A DNA stretch of 36,620 nt from an uncultured Selenomonadaceae bacterium (GTDB lineage Bacteria > Bacillota > Negativicutes > Selenomonadales > Selenomonadaceae): the NCBI GenBank assembly GCA_905234365.1, contig CAJOHI010000011.1, forward strand, positions 1 to 36,620, read 5' to 3'. The stretch's first letter is position 1; every line of letters starts with the position of its first letter. The notes beneath the pieces were generated by a model. That model was not told the origin of the DNA. It was given only the letters and a program-made list of their open reading frames with translations, and made no database searches. This document shows positions 35,831 through 36,620 of the stretch, piece by piece. The translations under genes were made by a program, and so were the position numbers.

Positions 35831-35870
35831 AGCGGATCGCCGTACAGTCCCGGCATGGACAAAGATCACG
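35831..35870 (-). repeat. Possible degenerate third repeat copy
   Basis: ATCGCCGTACAGTCCCGG...GGACAAA aligns with the core of the 36017 repeat (TCGCCGCGATACTGTCC...GGACAAA) with gaps. It lacks the clean hairpin arms, so it is only suggestive. Confidence 0.35.
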
Positions 35871-35873
35871 CTA

Positions 35874-35936
35874 CGTTAATTAAGTCACCGCGATACTGAC
35901 CTCGCGGCACGGTCTACACATTTTTGACATTAACGG
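35874..35936 (-). repeat. Hairpin-bearing direct repeat, copy 1
   Basis: The repeat starts CGTTAATTAAGTC and contains the perfect hairpin CCGCGA-TACTGACC-TCGCGG (35888-35907). It ends TTTTTGACATTAACGG, whose GACATTAACG can pair with the start of the repeat. It closely matches copy 2. Strand is arbitrary, set by the neighbouring minus-strand genes. Confidence 0.75.
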
Positions 35937-35970
35937 CGGCGGCACATTTGCTCAAAATGGTTGCTATCGA

Positions 35971-35982
35971 GCCTTTTAAGGC
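35971..35982. repeat. 12-bp palindrome between hairpin repeats
   Basis: GCCTTTTAAGGC is a perfect palindrome in the 80-bp spacer between the two hairpin repeats. Function unknown. No gene was recognised in 35812-36076; the region holds only these repeats and palindromes. Confidence 0.5.
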
Positions 35983-36016
35983 CATAAAGTTGCCAATTTG
36001 CATTCGTGTCACTTCC

Positions 36017-36083
36017 CGTTAATTAAGTCGCCGCGATACTGTCCTCGCGGTCCGGACAAACAGACAATTTTTGACGCTAACGG
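36017..36083 (-). repeat. Hairpin-bearing direct repeat, copy 2
   Basis: CGTTAATTAAGTC, hairpin CCGCGA-TACTGTCC-TCGCGG (36031-36050) and the end TTTTTGACGCTAACGG match copy 1, with a short indel between. The hairpin arms are identical in both copies, with one difference in the loop. It overlaps the stop of the 36077-36580 ORF. Confidence 0.75.
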
Positions 36084-36580
36084 AGGCGATACGGATCACA
36101 GAAGTCATTGACGTAATCTGCGATACATTGCGTAATTGGCAGTGCAAGAGATCGAGTATAATTGAGGTCCGCGTTGTTACGAAGGTTTCCAACAAGGATT
36201 TCACAACACGGTATTTGCTGTGCACACAACTTATCGAAAGATTCGTAGTTACACTTGGTCATTTCGAATGACAGGAGTCGATATTTGATATATAATCCGA
36301 GTATGAATGATTGCCGTGTAATTTCGGAAGTGTAGAATTCGGGGTATTTGATCCGTCGACAGGACCCAGTCGTATCGCCGACTAATGCAGATAATCTGAT
36401 GACCACGTCACCTTTTCGACCGTATTGATAGAGTTTCTGCAGCGAGACACCCTTGCAAACTGCAACGAGTGGCGCCAGTAATTTGATTCGGTCTGCGAGA
36501 TCGCCGCAAACGTTGTACGGGGTTACTTCAGAGTGCTTACTAATCGGCGTACGAACTTGGGTAGTTGTTAAATAAATCAT
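36077..36580 (-). CDS. Hypothetical Cys-rich 167-residue protein
   Basis: The ORF has a good AAGGTGA ribosome site about 7 bases before its ATG, so it is probably expressed. It encodes 167 residues with many scattered Cys (YNVC, VAVC, GSCRR, TKC, KLCA, IPCCEI, TQC, DFC). No signal peptide, membrane segment or known motif is visible. I do not recognise a family. Its 3' end lies inside a hairpin repeat, and base use differs from the core genes, which hints at accessory DNA. Its upstream context lies outside the window. Confidence 0.5.
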   Translation of the reverse strand: MIYLTTTQVRTPISKHSEVTPYNVCGDLADRIKLLAPLVAVCKGVSLQKLYQYGRKGDVVIRLSALVGDTTGSCRRIKYPEFYTSEITRQSFILGLYIKYRLLSFEMTKCNYESFDKLCAQQIPCCEILVGNLRNNADLNYTRSLALPITQCIADYVNDFCDPYRLR

Positions 36581-36620
36581 ATGTATATCACCTTTCTATT
36601 GCGAATTTCAAGACGAAACC

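Noticed and set aside
35874-36083. Integron attC sites
   Set aside because: The repeats have GTT and AAC ends with internal hairpins, but the order is GTT first and AAC last, and the GTTRRRY/RYYYAAC consensus is not met. No integrase is visible.
35831-36083. CRISPR array
   Set aside because: Only two good copies, of 63-67 bp with an 80-bp spacer and internal indels, and no cas genes.

Overview
The window looks like chromosome from an AT-rich, anaerobic, diderm Firmicute of the Negativicutes (Selenomonadales-like) type. This is inferred from the mix of genes. It has lipopolysaccharide functions (an LptC-like export protein, a heptose-kinase-type RfaE domain, two WavE-family LPS proteins, an RfbD-type reductase) beside Firmicute-style genes with strong AGGAGG ribosome sites. 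It also has anaerobic enzymes (indolepyruvate ferredoxin oxidoreductase, an NrdD-like glycyl-radical fragment) and motility-linked genes (a YvyF-like zinc protein, CheR). No rRNA, tRNA, CRISPR array or transposase was recognised.

Layout. 1-2320: a small zinc-ribbon protein and iorA. 2325-4025: an apparent insertion carrying a WavE-family gene, bounded by two copies of the last 131 bp of iorA. 4035-5448: a VOC-fold protein divergent from an AraC regulator. 5596-12280: PBP1A, class II fructose-bisphosphate aldolase, CheR, a truncated phenylacetate-CoA-ligase-like protein and SbcD. 12321-18026: SbcC, LptC-like, RfbD, a small sigma factor and a ROK kinase. 18050-22882: a surface-glycan operon (promoter, poly-G mini-ORF, terminator, GDPD-like, HAD, two nucleotidyltransferases with a cupin between them, second WavE protein). 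23054-28566: an EAL protein with a broken GGDEF site, a poly-G-interrupted methyltransferase, a GalM-like pseudoenzyme, sucC and sucD. 28676-35530: ileS and trpS, both broken by frameshifts, with a CYTH protein and three minus-strand genes (Cof-type HAD, NrdD-like fragment, heptose kinase) between them. 35521-36620: two unknown minus-strand ORFs separated by repeated GC-rich hairpins.

The most striking theme is phase variation. Three 9-10 bp G or C tracts occur in an otherwise AT-rich window, and all three lie in or beside surface-carbohydrate-type genes. Two of them put a gene out of frame by a shift that one extra base would correct. The third ends a small leader ORF that sits between a good promoter and an intrinsic terminator upstream of the glycan operon. 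In one tract frame that ORF would read through the terminator and stop on the start of the next gene, suggesting a slippage-controlled attenuator. Other points of interest are the iorA-end duplication around a glycan gene, the two broken tRNA synthetases, and a stand-alone NrdD-like glycyl-radical domain.
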